The notes beneath the pieces are model-generated. The model was not told the DNA's origin. It ran no database searches and saw only the letters and a program-made list of their open reading frames with translations. Made by a program: the position numbers and the translations under genes. Shown here piece by piece: positions 43,788 to 56,902 of a stretch of 64,000 nucleotides of DNA. The stretch's first letter is position 1, and the number at the start of each line of letters is the position of its first letter. Source of the stretch: Rhizobium sp. TH135 (lineage in GTDB: Bacteria; Pseudomonadota; Alphaproteobacteria; Rhizobiales; Rhizobiaceae); the NCBI RefSeq assembly GCF_002855515.1, contig NZ_PKRP01000003.1, positions 434,001 to 498,000 on the forward strand. Direction: 5' to 3'.

Positions 43788-45266
43788 ATGAACCACGGCA
43801 CTCCGGAAATCCTGCTTTCCCCATCGGCTATGGCGCGCGTCGATCTCGCCGCGGCCCGGTCGGGCATAGACAGCTTCGCACTGATGATGCGGGCTGGCGA
43901 GGCTGTGGCCGCAGCAGCGCTCCGCCTCTATCCGCAGGCGCTGCGTTTCGTCGTCCTCTGCGGACCGGGAAACAATGGCGGAGACGGATATGTCACGGCC
44001 TCGGCGCTCGCGCGGGCAGGAGCGGACGTCGTCGTCTACAGCCTCGCGGATGTGGGCGTCCTCAAGGGCGACGCGGCCAAGGCACAGATAGTCTGCGGCC
44101 TCCCGGTCGCAGCCCTCGACGTCTTTAAGCCGCTTGCGGGAGACGTCGTCATCGACGGCCTCTTCGGCGCCGGCCTGACCCGAGATGTCCCGCAGATCGT
44201 GGGGCAAACGATCGCCGCCATTGAGGCAGTCGGTCTTCCAGTTCTGGCGATCGATCTTCCCTCGGGCATTGATGGCGCAACAGGCGGCATTCGCGGTGCT
44301 GCGTTCAAAGCGGCCCATACCGTCACCTTCATGACGCGCAAACCCGGCCACCTTCTTCTTCCGGGGCGAATGCACTGCGGTGACCTCGACGTCGTCGACA
44401 TCGGTATTCCCCGACGGATCGTCGAGGCCGAGGCGGGCAAGCTCTGGGTCAACGGTCCCCATATCTGGGCTGGACAGGACAAGGCAGTCTCGGTCCAGGA
44501 TCACAAGTATCGCCGCGGCCACCTGACGGTCTTTTCCGGACCGGAAACAGCAACCGGGGCGGCAAGGCTCTCCGCCAAGGCGGGATTGTCCGCCGGGGCC
44601 GGCCTTGTCACGCTGGCATCCCCGGCCTCAGCCTTGGCAATCAATGCCGGACATCTGACGGCCGTGATGCTGTCGCGCCTCGATACCGTTGCCGACCTCT
44701 CTGCCTGGCTGGCCGACACCCGCCGTTCGACCTTCGTGCTCGGCCCGGGTTTCGGCGACCTCGACCGGGCCCGCCGCTTCGCCGTGATGGTGGGCGAAGC
44801 CGGTCGCAGCCTCGTTCTGGACGCCGACGGCATCTCCGCCTTCAAGGACGCTGCCGATCAGTTGTCATCAGCATTCCAGGATGGTGAGCCGCGACTGGTG
44901 GTGACGCCGCACGAAGGGGAGTTCGCTCGGCTCTTCCCCGACGTCGCGTCGGATACCACGCTGGGCAAGCTGGAAAAGGCCTTAGCCGCCGCAAAGGCGC
45001 TGGGCAGCATTGTCGTCTATAAGGGTGCGGATAGCGTCATCGCGGCGCCCGACGGGCGCGCTGCGATCGAGGAAAAGGCGCCGGCAACTCTGGCCACAGC
45101 CGGCTCGGGCGATGTGCTTGCCGGCATCATCGGTGCCAGACTGGTCAATGGCATGCCGGCCTTCGAAGCGGCCTGCGCCGGTGTGCATCAGCACGGCCAG
45201 GCGGCCTTGAGGGCAGGGCAGGGAATGACGGCAGAGGAGCTTGTGGCGCATGTCCGCCCGGACTGA
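43788..45266 (+). CDS. nnr: Bifunctional NAD(P)HX epimerase/dehydratase
   Basis: A 492-residue repair enzyme that converts hydrated NAD(P)H back to the active cofactor. The N-terminal YjeF_N epimerase (about residues 1-215) has VVLCGPGNNGGDGYV (about 57-71), VIDGLFGAGLTR and AIDLPSGIDGATG. The C-terminal ribokinase-like dehydratase (about 230-490) has FVLGPGFGDLDRARR, LVVTPHEGEFARLFP, VYKGADSVIAAPDG and TAGSGDVLAGIIGARL, whose GSGD carries the catalytic Asp. Fusion of the two halves is the normal bacterial form. It converges on the Na/Pi gene with 15 bp between the stops. Confidence 0.95.
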   Translation: MNHGTPEILLSPSAMARVDLAAARSGIDSFALMMRAGEAVAAAALRLYPQALRFVVLCGPGNNGGDGYVTASALARAGADVVVYSLADVGVLKGDAAKAQIVCGLPVAALDVFKPLAGDVVIDGLFGAGLTRDVPQIVGQTIAAIEAVGLPVLAIDLPSGIDGATGGIRGAAFKAAHTVTFMTRKPGHLLLPGRMHCGDLDVVDIGIPRRIVEAEAGKLWVNGPHIWAGQDKAVSVQDHKYRRGHLTVFSGPETATGAARLSAKAGLSAGAGLVTLASPASALAINAGHLTAVMLSRLDTVADLSAWLADTRRSTFVLGPGFGDLDRARRFAVMVGEAGRSLVLDADGISAFKDAADQLSSAFQDGEPRLVVTPHEGEFARLFPDVASDTTLGKLEKALAAAKALGSIVVYKGADSVIAAPDGRAAIEEKAPATLATAGSGDVLAGIIGARLVNGMPAFEAACAGVHQHGQAALRAGQGMTAEELVAHVRPD

Positions 45267-45281
45267 AGGCCCATCCGAGGC

Positions 45282-46943
45282 CTAAAGTTCCGCCGGCTGC
45301 ACCAGGCGGCTGCGCCGCAGCAGACCTTCCCCTTCCAGAAGCGGATAGGCGATCGATACGAAGAGCGAGTTGATCTCCTTCAGGTCCCGCATGGTGTCGA
45401 TATGCAGCGAGCTCGATTCGAAGCTTGCGGCATTGCCCTGGCGCAGGCGCTGAAGATGGCTTTCCTCGCTGGTCTTCACCAGGCCGCGGATGGCCTCCTT
45501 GCGGGCGACGAGCTGGCGCGCATGTTCCAGATCGCGGGTGACCAGCAGGTTGAAGGCAAGATGCGCATTCTGAACCACCTCATTGTGCATGGCGCAGAGT
45601 TCGGCCCAACCTTCCGCCGAAAAGGCAACATTGCGCTCGCTCTTCTTGCGCGCCCGCGTCAGCATGTTCTGCGAGATGATATCGGCCGCCTGTTCGATCT
45701 TGATCGTCGCACCCAGAAGGTTCTGGCACTGGGCGGCCGAGGTCTGGTCGAGCGCCGTCTCTGAGATGCGGGCGAGGTAGAATTTGATGTCGCGATGGAT
45801 CGTATCGATCTGGTCGTCGAGCGTCGCTATCCGCTCCATCTTCTTTGCGTCCCAGCGTTCGAACAGGTCGAATATGCCGTTCAGCATGACCTCCGTCTTG
45901 TCGCAAACCGCAAGAACCTCGCGTGTGGCGTTGGAGATCGCCTGCTGCGGGTTGGAAAGATCAACGACATTGAGCGCCGAGAGCCGGTCATCATTGGCGG
46001 CACGATCCTCCGACCGCGCCAGGAGACGCTCAATCATACCGGCAACGAGACCGGCAAAGGGCAGGCCAAGCACCAGCACGGCGCCGTTCATGGCGAGGTG
46101 AACGAGAACGACGGCATCCCCGGGCTGGGAAGAGAAGACGGCCGGGCTGACAGAAAAGGCGAACTGACCGCCAAGCGCCACGAGCGTCATCATCCCCCGA
46201 ATCACGACATTGCCCAGCGGCACGATCCTGGCATTCGGCTCGGCATTCTTGGTGAGCAGCGCGGCGATGATCGCGGCCCCGAAATTGATGCCCAGCACCA
46301 GCGGGATGATCAGGGCATCCGGCAGCAGATGCTTGTCGGCCAGCGATGCGACAAGAAGAACCGCAGCGACGCTCGAATGGAATGACCAGGCAAGCAGCGC
46401 CGCAAGCACGAAGGCGCTGATCCAGTCGCTGGCGAGATAGTTGAACAGGATCGGCAGGATGCTGCTATCGCGCAGCGGTTCGGACGCTTCACCAATCAAG
46501 CGCAGCGACAGGAGCAGCAGGCCAAGGCCGAACAGGATGCGCCCGATCTGTCGCCAGCCGCGCGCTTCCGATGTCCGAAACGCGATCGTGCCAGCCAGAA
46601 GCAGCACCGGCACAAGCAGCGACAGATCATAGCGCAGGATGCGGACGACAAAGGCCGAGCCGAAATCGGCGCCGAGCAGCGTTGCCACCCCGATGGCCGG
46701 CACGACATAGCCGGCCGCAGAAAACGAGGCGACGATCAGCGCCACCGCCGTCGCGCTCTGCAGGGCAACGGCAAACAGGAATCCGGCAAAGGCCGCCGAA
46801 AACCGGTTGCCAACCGCATGCCGAAGCTTGTCCTTCAAAACGCCGCCATAGGCGCGTTCGATCCCGGTGCGGACCATGCGGGTCGCCCAGAGAAGCAGCG
46901 CGACTGCGCCGGCAAGATGAATGAAGACGGCGATGCCCGACAT
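45282..46943 (-). CDS. Na+/phosphate cotransporter family protein with PhoU-like tail
   Basis: A 553-residue membrane protein. The N-terminal half (about residues 1-310) has eight to nine hydrophobic segments with the inverted-repeat QSATAV and HSSVAAVLLVASLADK elements of the NptA/YjbB family. The C-terminal half (about 350-540) is helical and PhoU-like (FERWDAKKMERIATLDDQIDTIHRDI; HNEVVQNAHLAFNLL). Relatives export or import phosphate, and the PhoU part may gate it. I chose the ATG at 46943 before the first helix; an ATG 18 codons earlier adds a polar stretch. No Pho box was recognised upstream. Confidence 0.88.
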   Translation of the reverse strand: MSGIAVFIHLAGAVALLLWATRMVRTGIERAYGGVLKDKLRHAVGNRFSAAFAGFLFAVALQSATAVALIVASFSAAGYVVPAIGVATLLGADFGSAFVVRILRYDLSLLVPVLLLAGTIAFRTSEARGWRQIGRILFGLGLLLLSLRLIGEASEPLRDSSILPILFNYLASDWISAFVLAALLAWSFHSSVAAVLLVASLADKHLLPDALIIPLVLGINFGAAIIAALLTKNAEPNARIVPLGNVVIRGMMTLVALGGQFAFSVSPAVFSSQPGDAVVLVHLAMNGAVLVLGLPFAGLVAGMIERLLARSEDRAANDDRLSALNVVDLSNPQQAISNATREVLAVCDKTEVMLNGIFDLFERWDAKKMERIATLDDQIDTIHRDIKFYLARISETALDQTSAAQCQNLLGATIKIEQAADIISQNMLTRARKKSERNVAFSAEGWAELCAMHNEVVQNAHLAFNLLVTRDLEHARQLVARKEAIRGLVKTSEESHLQRLRQGNAASFESSSLHIDTMRDLKEINSLFVSIAYPLLEGEGLLRRSRLVQPAEL

Positions 46944-47094
46944 GGAAGTGCCCCGAACTCTCATATTCTGGACGCGCACGTCCAAAGAGGGGAGCATGCC
47001 GGCCCAGCGCGCAGAAATGACCGCGACTCTGCGACCGAGCCTAGTCCAGTTTCGCCAATGTCACAAATTGATGACAGGCAGGAAGCCGGGAAGG

Positions 47095-47898
47095 TCAGTC
47101 GATCCGCTTCTTGAGCTCGATCGCGCCCTTCGGCGCATTCACCTTGCCGCCCGATATGAAGAAGGCAAAGACATCGCGCGGCTCCTTCGTCGCCGGCTTG
47201 TCCTTCGCGATCAGGTTCAGGTCGCCGGGTACGTCACCAGCAGCATAGGTCTTGAACCGCTCGCCCCAGGCGTCGATTTCCGCAGGCGGATAGCAGGTCG
47301 GTGTCTCGTCGGTTCCCTTCTGCAGCCGGGCATAGACAAAGTCCGCCGTGGGATCGGCAAACATCGGATAGTCGTGATGGTCGGCACACACGGCCGCCAC
47401 CCCATGCCGGCGCAGCATGTCGATGAACTCCGGCACCAGAAAGCTCTCATGCCGGGGCTCGACCACGTGACGAAGCGGCTGCCCGTTCAGTGTCTTCGGC
47501 AACAGGCCGAGGAAGGCCTCGAAATCGTCAGCGTCGAATTTCTTCGTGCCCATGAACTGCCACAGGATCGGCCCGAGATGGGCGCCGAGCTCCTCGATGC
47601 CCTGATGCAGGAACTTCTCCACCGACGGCCCGGCCTCGGCCAGGATCTTGCGGTTCGTGCAGAACCGGCTGGCCTTGAGCGAAAAGACGAAATCCTCCGG
47701 CACCTCCGCCGCCCACTTGGCAAAGGTCGCCGGCTTCTGGCTCGAGTAATAGGTGCCATTCACCTCGATCGCGGTCAGCTGCCGGCTGGCATACTCCAAC
47801 TGGCGCTTCTTCGGCAGATCGGACGGATAAAAACTGTCGTCCCAAGGATCGAACGTCCATCCCCCGATGCCGGTGCGGATAGTGCCGGATTTGGTCAT
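47095..47898 (-). CDS. DUF72 family protein (YecE-like)
   Basis: A 267-residue soluble protein with the TIM-barrel-like DUF72 fold. Family markers are GIGGWTFDPWDDSFYP near the N-terminus, the strand-loop TAIEVNGTYYSSQ, FSLKASRFCTNRKIL, LGPILWQFMGTKKF and RHVVEPRHESF. Its biochemical role is unknown; the conserved Glu, His and Asp residues suggest a sugar- or metal-related enzyme. The ATG at 47898 follows AAGAGGCATTTC; the upstream extension of the frame is not conserved. It is 92 bp downstream of uvrA on the same strand, but they probably do not work together. Confidence 0.9.
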   Translation of the reverse strand: MTKSGTIRTGIGGWTFDPWDDSFYPSDLPKKRQLEYASRQLTAIEVNGTYYSSQKPATFAKWAAEVPEDFVFSLKASRFCTNRKILAEAGPSVEKFLHQGIEELGAHLGPILWQFMGTKKFDADDFEAFLGLLPKTLNGQPLRHVVEPRHESFLVPEFIDMLRRHGVAAVCADHHDYPMFADPTADFVYARLQKGTDETPTCYPPAEIDAWGERFKTYAAGDVPGDLNLIAKDKPATKEPRDVFAFFISGGKVNAPKGAIELKKRID

Positions 47899-47990
47899 GA
47901 AATGCCTCTTGCTTGATAGAGTTAGGTAATTGGCTAAATCAAAACAAACCGTGCAGACGGCAGACCGTCTTCTGTCCGGCCAGCGGCGGA

Positions 47991-50912
<2,922 letters not shown>

Positions 50913-51053
50913 GTCAGGCTCTGATCTGCAAAGAGAAGGGGACTGTTCCTGGGAGAACTGTCCTTATGTAGTCAACGAAGCTCCCGAGTCGAGGCGCAAG
51001 GCGCCCCCACGGCGGAATTTCGATTCTGTTGACAGGATCATAGAGAAAGACTA

Positions 51054-51068
51054 GAACAAATAAAGAAC
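51054..51068. promoter_or_regulatory. SOS (LexA) box between uvrA and ssb
   Basis: GAAC-AAATAAA-GAAC is a direct repeat with a 7-nt spacer, the alphaproteobacterial LexA site (GTTC-N7-GTTC on the other strand). It lies 142 bp from the uvrA start and 113 bp from the ssb start, in their shared control region. A second GTTC-N6-GAAC (50945-50958), nearer uvrA, has the wrong spacing and orientation for a standard box. Confidence 0.8.
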
Positions 51069-51180
51069 ATTTTCGCTGTGGATTTAAGACCGTCACCGCC
51101 CAATCGCTGAAGCGGATGGGATAAGGTGGCATTTGATTGGATTTTGAACGCCGCGGCGGCGCGGCAGTAAGGTGAGTGTC

Positions 51181-51729
51181 ATGGCTGGTAGCGTCAACAA
51201 GGTCATTCTGATCGGTAATCTCGGAGCCGATCCCGAAATCCGCCGGACCCAGGACGGACGGCCGATCGCCAACCTGCGCATCGCGACTTCGGAAAGCTGG
51301 CGCGACAAGAACAGCGGCGAGCGCAAGGAAAAGACCGAATGGCATTCGGTCGTCATCTTCAACGAGGGCCTGTGCAAGGTCGCCGAACAGTATTTGAAGA
51401 AGGGCTCGACCGTTTACGTCGAAGGCCAGTTGCAAACCCGCAAGTGGCAGGACCAGACGGGCGCCGATCGTTACTCGACGGAAGTCGTCCTGCAGGGCTT
51501 TAACGGCAACCTGACCATGCTCGGGGGGCGCGGTGATGGCGCTGGCGGCGCGCGCGGCGGCAATGACTTCGGCGGCGCCGATTACGGCGGCGGCGGCGGC
51601 GGTGGTTACGACGGCGGCTACGGTTCGCCTGCACCGTCGCGTGGCGGTTCCTCCGGTGGTGCAAGCCGCGGCGGCAGCGCCCCTTCCGGCGGCTTCTCGC
51701 GCGATCTCGACGACGACATCCCGTTCTGA
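51181..51729 (+). CDS. ssb: Single-stranded DNA-binding protein
   Basis: A 182-residue SSB. The OB-fold spans about residues 1-115 with [43 protein letters not shown] and [13 protein letters not shown] Gly/Ser-rich flexible linker follows (about 118-170). The C-terminus DDDIPF is the conserved acidic tip that recruits repair and replication proteins. I chose the ATG at 51181 because of AAGGTGAG upstream; the alternative three codons earlier is unlikely. It faces away from uvrA, with an SOS box between them. Confidence 0.97.
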   Translation: MAGSVNKVILIGNLGADPEIRRTQDGRPIANLRIATSESWRDKNSGERKEKTEWHSVVIFNEGLCKVAEQYLKKGSTVYVEGQLQTRKWQDQTGADRYSTEVVLQGFNGNLTMLGGRGDGAGGARGGNDFGGADYGGGGGGGYDGGYGSPAPSRGGSSGGASRGGSAPSGGFSRDLDDDIPF

Positions 51730-51771
51730 GCGGGCGGGTTCCGCCGAACAAACCACACCTGGATTTCCCGG

Positions 51772-51797
51772 ACGCCCTGCTCATGCGGGGCGTTCGC
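51772..51797 (+). terminator. Possible terminator after ssb
   Basis: ACGCCC (51772-51777) and GGGCGT (51788-51793) form a 6-bp GC-rich stem with a 10-nt loop, with only TTCG directly after it. It lies 43 nt after ssb and just before the convergent DUF2254 stop. Weak as a terminator. Confidence 0.4.
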
Positions 51798-51821
51798 CGT
51801 TTCAGGAGGGGAGATCCGCGT

Positions 51822-53099
51822 CTAGTCGCTCAGGTCGTCGCGCAACCGCTTGAGATCGGCCTCGATCGGCAAGGCTTTTTCGGCACGTGACAGAGCAAGG
51901 GTGGCCTGGCGCCGTGCTGCGGCCCGAAAATCCGATCCTCCGAGGCGCGATAGCGCTGAGAGGCTTTTCTGCAGCCGAAGCTGAACCTCGACCTGGGCTG
52001 CGCCGTCCCGGGCGATCATCATGAAAGCGTCTTCGAAAAGGTCGTCAGCCGTCAAAGCCGGTACGAAGACGCGGGGGAACTGAGGCTCCTGGTCCTCGAC
52101 GGGTTCGGCCCATGTGCTGAGCAGCCGGGTGGCGCGCCCGATGACATCGATCGCCGTACCGGGATCATTGACCGCCGGAGACAACGCGCGCTGCGCGGTC
52201 TCGCTAAGCACGACCAGTCCGAAACGGGGATCCTGATCAAAGTCGCGTTCATTGCCGATCGTTACGGCGCGTCGCAAGGCATCCTCCGGCGCGATGTCGT
52301 CCTCCGGCACAGCAGTCACCGACGTAAAATAGGCGATGGTGCTGTCGTCATAGACAAAAGCGCCGGGGTTGACGCTGAGGTGGATCTCACCGCCGCTCCG
52401 CTCGGCAAGCGTTGAGAGTGCCTGCATGTCGATGTGCTGGACATAGCCGATAGAGCCGGCCTTCACCGGCGTCATGCCATCAGCATCTTTGCCCTTTCTG
52501 TCCTGCAGGGGGCTGCCGCCCAGATAAGGGTTCTGCCGCCGCGCCTCGATTGCCCGTGCTGCCGCATCTTCGACCCGGCTTGTCGTCTCGCCGACACGCC
52601 CGAGCGTGGTCAGGTGATCTATCCAGCGCAGCAATTGGAAGACGATCAGCGCGATAACGCCGATCGTAACCACGAAGAGGATGACGCGGCCCCGGTCGCC
52701 ATAGGCGCCGGTCTGCAGCACCACGATGCCGACAATCCCGTAGAGAAAGGAGCCCACGAAGGTCGAAAGCACGTTCTGTGTAACGGTGTCTTCGATCAGC
52801 AGCTTCGTTGCGCGCGGCGTGACATTGCTGGTCGCCGAACCATAGGCCGAGGTCATCGCGCTCAGCGAAAACGTGGTCACGGCCAGCATGCTGGAGGCGA
52901 TGATGTTGAGGATTGTATCGACCGAGTCGGCCTTGATCGATCCCGGGATCTCGAAGGGGACGAAACGCTCTGCAACGGCTGCCAGCACCGCCGCCAGCAC
53001 GCCGATCGCACCGATGGCCGAAGCGCGCACCCAGAGCCGCCGGCTGAATTGCTTCAGGATGAATCGCAAGCGGCTCGAGACGGCTGGATCTTGTGTCAT
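51822..53099 (-). CDS. DUF2254 family membrane protein
   Basis: A 425-residue protein with four N-terminal membrane segments (about residues 20-160, including IGAIGVLAAVLAAVAERFVP and VILFVVTIGVIALIVFQLLR), then a soluble domain of about 260 residues. Family signatures are LNIIASSMLAVTTFSLSAM, APRATKLLIED-like VTPRATKLLIEDTVTQNVLS, and ALSPAVNDPGTAIDVI (about 305-320). The function is unknown; the topology suggests a channel or sensor. It starts 10 nt after marC stops, so the two form an operon. Confidence 0.88.
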   Translation of the reverse strand: MTQDPAVSSRLRFILKQFSRRLWVRASAIGAIGVLAAVLAAVAERFVPFEIPGSIKADSVDTILNIIASSMLAVTTFSLSAMTSAYGSATSNVTPRATKLLIEDTVTQNVLSTFVGSFLYGIVGIVVLQTGAYGDRGRVILFVVTIGVIALIVFQLLRWIDHLTTLGRVGETTSRVEDAAARAIEARRQNPYLGGSPLQDRKGKDADGMTPVKAGSIGYVQHIDMQALSTLAERSGGEIHLSVNPGAFVYDDSTIAYFTSVTAVPEDDIAPEDALRRAVTIGNERDFDQDPRFGLVVLSETAQRALSPAVNDPGTAIDVIGRATRLLSTWAEPVEDQEPQFPRVFVPALTADDLFEDAFMMIARDGAAQVEVQLRLQKSLSALSRLGGSDFRAAARRQATLALSRAEKALPIEADLKRLRDDLSD

Positions 53100-53109
53100 A
53101 CGGGTTTCC

Positions 53110-53739
53110 TCAGCCGATGAAGGCAGATTTCACCCCGTCAACGACGAACTGGACAGAAAGTGCCGCAAGAAGCACACCGAGCAGGCGCGTCAGCAGCGCC
53201 CGGCCGGTCACGCCCAGGAAGCGGTTGAGGCGCTCGGCAAGGTAAAGCGAGACAAAGACGAGGCAAAGCACCACGCCAATGACCGCAACCAGCTGCAGCT
53301 TGCCGATCCATCCGTCCATGGTGCCCGAGATCAGCACCGTGGCCGAAATCGCACCCGGACCCGCGATCAGCGGGATGGCGAGCGGGAAGACGGCGAGGTT
53401 GTGGATGTGATCCTTGGTGATCGCATCATCCGTGGTCTTCTCCTTACGCTCATTGCGCTTCTCGAAGATCATCTCGAAGGCAATGGCAAACAGCATCAAG
53501 CCGCCGGCGATGCGGAAGGCGCCCATGGAGATCCCGAGCGCGCCGAGAATGGTGGCGCCGAACAGCGCAAACACGGTGAGGATCGCAAAACCCATGACCG
53601 AGCCGCGCACCGCGACCTGCTGGCGCTGCGCCCGCGTCATGCCTTGGGTCAGGCCAAGAAACAGCGGCGCGAGCCCCGGCGGGTCGACGGTGACCAGCAG
53701 GGTGGTAAAGGCGCTGATCATCGTGTCTGTCATGGCCAT
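53110..53739 (-). CDS. MarC family integral membrane protein
   Basis: A 209-residue inner-membrane protein with six predicted helices. Family features: LLVTVDPPGLAPLFLGLTQG (about residues 15-34), FRIAGGLMLFAIAFEMIF (about 73-90), LAVFPLAIPLIAGPGAISATVLI (about 114-136). MarC proteins were once linked to multiple-antibiotic resistance, but this is not supported generally and the transported compound is unknown. I chose ATG 53739 with AGGAGA about 12 nt upstream; ATG 53733 is the alternative. First gene of the pair with DUF2254, divergent from gyrA across 195 bp. Confidence 0.88.
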   Translation of the reverse strand: MAMTDTMISAFTTLLVTVDPPGLAPLFLGLTQGMTRAQRQQVAVRGSVMGFAILTVFALFGATILGALGISMGAFRIAGGLMLFAIAFEMIFEKRNERKEKTTDDAITKDHIHNLAVFPLAIPLIAGPGAISATVLISGTMDGWIGKLQLVAVIGVVLCLVFVSLYLAERLNRFLGVTGRALLTRLLGVLLAALSVQFVVDGVKSAFIG

Positions 53740-53934
53740 GGTGTCGAATTCTCCTGTGCGAAGGCCCATAAAGCCGAAGCCTTGGTGGGCTTGCAAGGCT
53801 GAGGCCCAAGATATTGAGAGAAATGCCTTTCCGCAGCCGCAAAAGCCTGTTTATAACCAGCCTCGAAATTGGCGCGCGCGCGCGTGTTCCGCTATAAATT
53901 TCCCAGTGATTCCGAACAAAGATCGTGACCTGAT

Positions 53935-56736
53935 TTGACTGATCAAAGCACTCCCGGCGGCGGCAAGTTCCCGCAAGGCATCGAGCCTATTTCCATCATG
54001 GAGGAAATGCAGCGGTCCTATCTCGATTACGCGATGAGCGTTATCGTGAGCCGCGCACTTCCCGACGTGCGTGACGGGCTCAAGCCCGTCCACCGCCGTA
54101 TCCTTTACGGCATGAATGAGCTCGGGCTCGACTGGAACAAGAAATACGTCAAGAGCGCCCGCGTCACCGGTGACGTCATGGGTAAGTATCACCCGCATGG
54201 CGACTCCGCGATCTACGACGCGCTGGCCCGTATGGCGCAGCCATGGTCGCTGCGCATGCCGCTGATCGACGGTCAGGGCAATTTCGGTTCCGTTGACGGC
54301 GACCCACCGGCCGCCCAGCGTTACACGGAATGCCGCCTAGAGAAGGTCTCGCACGCGCTGCTCGACGACCTCGACAAGGAAACGGTCGACTTCCGCGACA
54401 ACTACGACGGCACCATGTCGGAGCCGGTCGTCGTTCCTGCCAAGTTCCCGAACCTTCTGGTCAATGGCGCCGGCGGTATCGCCGTCGGTATGGCGACCAA
54501 CATCCCGCCGCACAATCTTGTCGAAGTGCTCGACGGCTGTACGGCGCTGATCGAAAATCCGGCCATCGAGCTGCCGGAACTGATGCAGATCATCCCGGGC
54601 CCGGATTTCCCGACCGGTGCCATGATCCTTGGCCGCTCCGGCATCAAGTCGGCTTACGAGACCGGCCGTGGCTCCGTCGTTATGCGCGGCGTCGCCCGCG
54701 TCGAGCCGATGCGCGGCGACCGCGAACAGATCATCATCACCGAGATCCCCTATCAGGTGAACAAGGCGACGATGATCGAGAAGATGGCCGAACTCGTGCG
54801 CGAAAAGCGCATCGAGGGCATCTCGGACCTGCGCGACGAATCCGACCGCGAGGGTTACCGCGTCGTCATCGAGTTGAAGCGCGACGCCAATGCCGATGTC
54901 ATCCTGAACCAGCTCTATCGCTATACCCCGCTGCAGACCTCCTTCGGCTGCAACATGGTGGCGCTGAATGGCGGCAAGCCGGAGCAGCTCACTCTGCTCG
55001 ACATGCTGCGCGCCTTCGTTTCCTTCCGCGAGGAAGTGGTCAGCCGCCGCACCAAATATCTGCTGCGCAAGGCCCGTGAGCGCGCCCATGTCTTGGTCGG
55101 TCTGGCGATTGCAGTTGCCAACATCGACGAAGTCATCGCGCTCATCCGCAAGGCGCCGGATCCGGCGACCGCCCGCGAACAGTTGATGACCCGCCGCTGG
55201 CCGGCCCATGACGTGGAATCGCTGATCCGCCTGATCGACGATCCGCGCCACCGCATCAACGACGACCTGACCTACAACCTCTCGGAAGAGCAGGCCCGAG
55301 CCATCCTCGAACTGCGTCTCGCCCGCCTGACGGCTCTGGGTCGCGACGAAATCGACGAGGAACTGAACAAGATCGGCGCCGAGATCTCTGACTATCTCGA
55401 CATCCTGTCGTCGCGCGTTCGCATCCAGCAGATCGTCAAGGACGAGTTCAGCGCAATTCGTGATGAATTCGGCACCCCGCGCCGGACCCAGATCGTCGAC
55501 GGCGGTCCTGACATGGACGACGAGGACCTGATCGCCCGCGAAGACATGGTCGTGACGGTGTCCCATGCTGGCTATATCAAGCGCGTTCCGCTGACGACCT
55601 ACCGTGCCCAGCGTCGCGGCGGCAAGGGCCGCTCTGGCATGGCCATGAAGGACGAGGATTTCGCAACCCGTCTGTTCGTAGCCAACACGCATACGCCCGT
55701 GCTGTTCTTCTCCTCGCGCGGCATCGTCTACAAGGAAAAGGTCTGGCGTCTGCCGATCGGCACCCCGACCTCGCGCGGCAAGGCGATGATCAATATGTTC
55801 CCGCTGGAGCCCGGCGAGCGCATCACCTCGATCATGCCACTGCCAGAGGACGAAACGAGCTGGGGCAACCTCGACGTCATGTTCTCGACGACCCGCGGCA
55901 CGGTTCGCCGCAACAAGCTTTCCGACTTCATCCAGGTCAACCGCAACGGCAAGATCGCGATGAAGCTCGAGGAAGAGGGCGACGAGATCCTCGGCGTCGA
56001 AACCTGCACGGAGCACGACGACGTGCTGCTGACGACCGCACTTGGCCAGGCAATCCGCTTCCCCGTCGATGAAGTCCGCGTCTTTGCCGGCCGCAACTCG
56101 ATCGGCGTGCGGGGTCTGACCCTGGCAGATGGCGACCGTCTGATCTCGATGACCATTCTCGGCCATGTAGATGCCGAGCCATGGGAACGCGCGGCCTATC
56201 TCAAGCGCTCCGCTGTCGAGCGTCGCGCAAGCGGCGTCGAAGAGGACGATATCGCACTGGTCGGCGAAGAAGTCGCCGAAGAGGGCGAGCTGCAGGAAGA
56301 CCGCTACCAGGAACTCAAGGCACGCGAACAGTTCGTGCTGACAGTCTCGGTCAAGGGCTTCGGCAAGCGCTCCTCGTCTTACGACTTCCGCACCTCCGGT
56401 CGTGGTGGCAAGGGTATCCGCGCCACCGACACGTCTAAGACGGCGGAAATCGGCGAGCTGGTTGCGGCCTTCCCGGTCGAGGAAAAAGACCAGTTGATGC
56501 TCGTCTCCGACGGTGGCCAGCTGATCCGCGTACCGGTGAACGGCATCCGTATCGCAAGCCGCGCGACCAAGGGTGTGACCATCTTCTCGACCGCCAAGGA
56601 CGAGAAGGTCGTATCGGTCGAGCGTATCAGCGAGCCGGAAAGCGATGAGGACGTCGTTGAAGCTGCAGAAGGCGTTGAAGGCGAGGGCATTGCTGCCCCG
56701 ATCGCAGATGCCGGCAGCGAAACGCCGACGGAATGA
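53935..56736 (+). CDS. gyrA: DNA gyrase subunit A
   Basis: A 933-residue type-II topoisomerase subunit that cuts and rejoins DNA during supercoiling. The catalytic Tyr130 is in [10 protein letters not shown]. The quinolone-resistance region reads [15 protein letters not shown] with Ser91 and Asp95, the wild-type susceptible residues. The C-terminal DNA-wrapping domain includes the GyrA box QRRGGKG. It is longer than the E. coli protein because of an acidic insert (about residues 760-795, [17 protein letters not shown]) in the C-terminal domain and an acidic tail. TTG at 53935 is the start: the frame just upstream holds a stop, and the product then begins [10 protein letters not shown], as in relatives. 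Confidence 0.95.
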   Translation: MTDQSTPGGGKFPQGIEPISIMEEMQRSYLDYAMSVIVSRALPDVRDGLKPVHRRILYGMNELGLDWNKKYVKSARVTGDVMGKYHPHGDSAIYDALARMAQPWSLRMPLIDGQGNFGSVDGDPPAAQRYTECRLEKVSHALLDDLDKETVDFRDNYDGTMSEPVVVPAKFPNLLVNGAGGIAVGMATNIPPHNLVEVLDGCTALIENPAIELPELMQIIPGPDFPTGAMILGRSGIKSAYETGRGSVVMRGVARVEPMRGDREQIIITEIPYQVNKATMIEKMAELVREKRIEGISDLRDESDREGYRVVIELKRDANADVILNQLYRYTPLQTSFGCNMVALNGGKPEQLTLLDMLRAFVSFREEVVSRRTKYLLRKARERAHVLVGLAIAVANIDEVIALIRKAPDPATAREQLMTRRWPAHDVESLIRLIDDPRHRINDDLTYNLSEEQARAILELRLARLTALGRDEIDEELNKIGAEISDYLDILSSRVRIQQIVKDEFSAIRDEFGTPRRTQIVDGGPDMDDEDLIAREDMVVTVSHAGYIKRVPLTTYRAQRRGGKGRSGMAMKDEDFATRLFVANTHTPVLFFSSRGIVYKEKVWRLPIGTPTSRGKAMINMFPLEPGERITSIMPLPEDETSWGNLDVMFSTTRGTVRRNKLSDFIQVNRNGKIAMKLEEEGDEILGVETCTEHDDVLLTTALGQAIRFPVDEVRVFAGRNSIGVRGLTLADGDRLISMTILGHVDAEPWERAAYLKRSAVERRASGVEEDDIALVGEEVAEEGELQEDRYQELKAREQFVLTVSVKGFGKRSSSYDFRTSGRGGKGIRATDTSKTAEIGELVAAFPVEEKDQLMLVSDGGQLIRVPVNGIRIASRATKGVTIFSTAKDEKVVSVERISEPESDEDVVEAAEGVEGEGIAAPIADAGSETPTE

Positions 56737-56742
56737 TCAAGA

Positions 56743-56762
56743 GCCGGCCCTCCGGGGCCGGC
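56743..56762 (+). terminator. GC stem-loop directly after gyrA
   Basis: GCCGGCCC and GGGCCGGC form an 8-bp perfect stem with loop TCCG, 7 nt after the gyrA stop, followed by TTCAAA. Probably the first of two tandem termination or 3'-end hairpins. Confidence 0.6.
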
Positions 56763-56785
56763 TTCAAACAACCGAATGAATAACG

Positions 56786-56820
56786 AAAAGCCCGTCGGAC
56801 AATGTCCGAGCGGGCTTTTT
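56786..56820. terminator. Bidirectional terminator between gyrA and the micro-protein cluster
   Basis: AAAAGCCCG-TCGGAC and GTCCGA-G-CGGGCTTTT form a 15-bp stem with one bulged G and loop AAT, ending in TTTTT. A and T runs on opposite sides allow it to terminate gyrA on the plus strand and the leftward micro-protein genes on the minus strand. Confidence 0.88.
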
Positions 56821-56902
56821 GCTGGAGGTCTGCATCAAGTTCGATGCGGTCTTCATTGGGCCGGCGTGTGGATCCACCGACTGTGACCGCTTGGGATCGG
56901 TC

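Noticed and set aside
50945..50958. Second LexA box GTTC-N6-GAAC near uvrA
   Set aside because: Spacer is 6 nt and the arms are inverted, unlike the direct-repeat N7 site of alphaproteobacteria.
54337..56166. 609-codon minus-strand frame inside gyrA
   Set aside because: Shadow of gyrA with no ribosome-binding site or family similarity.
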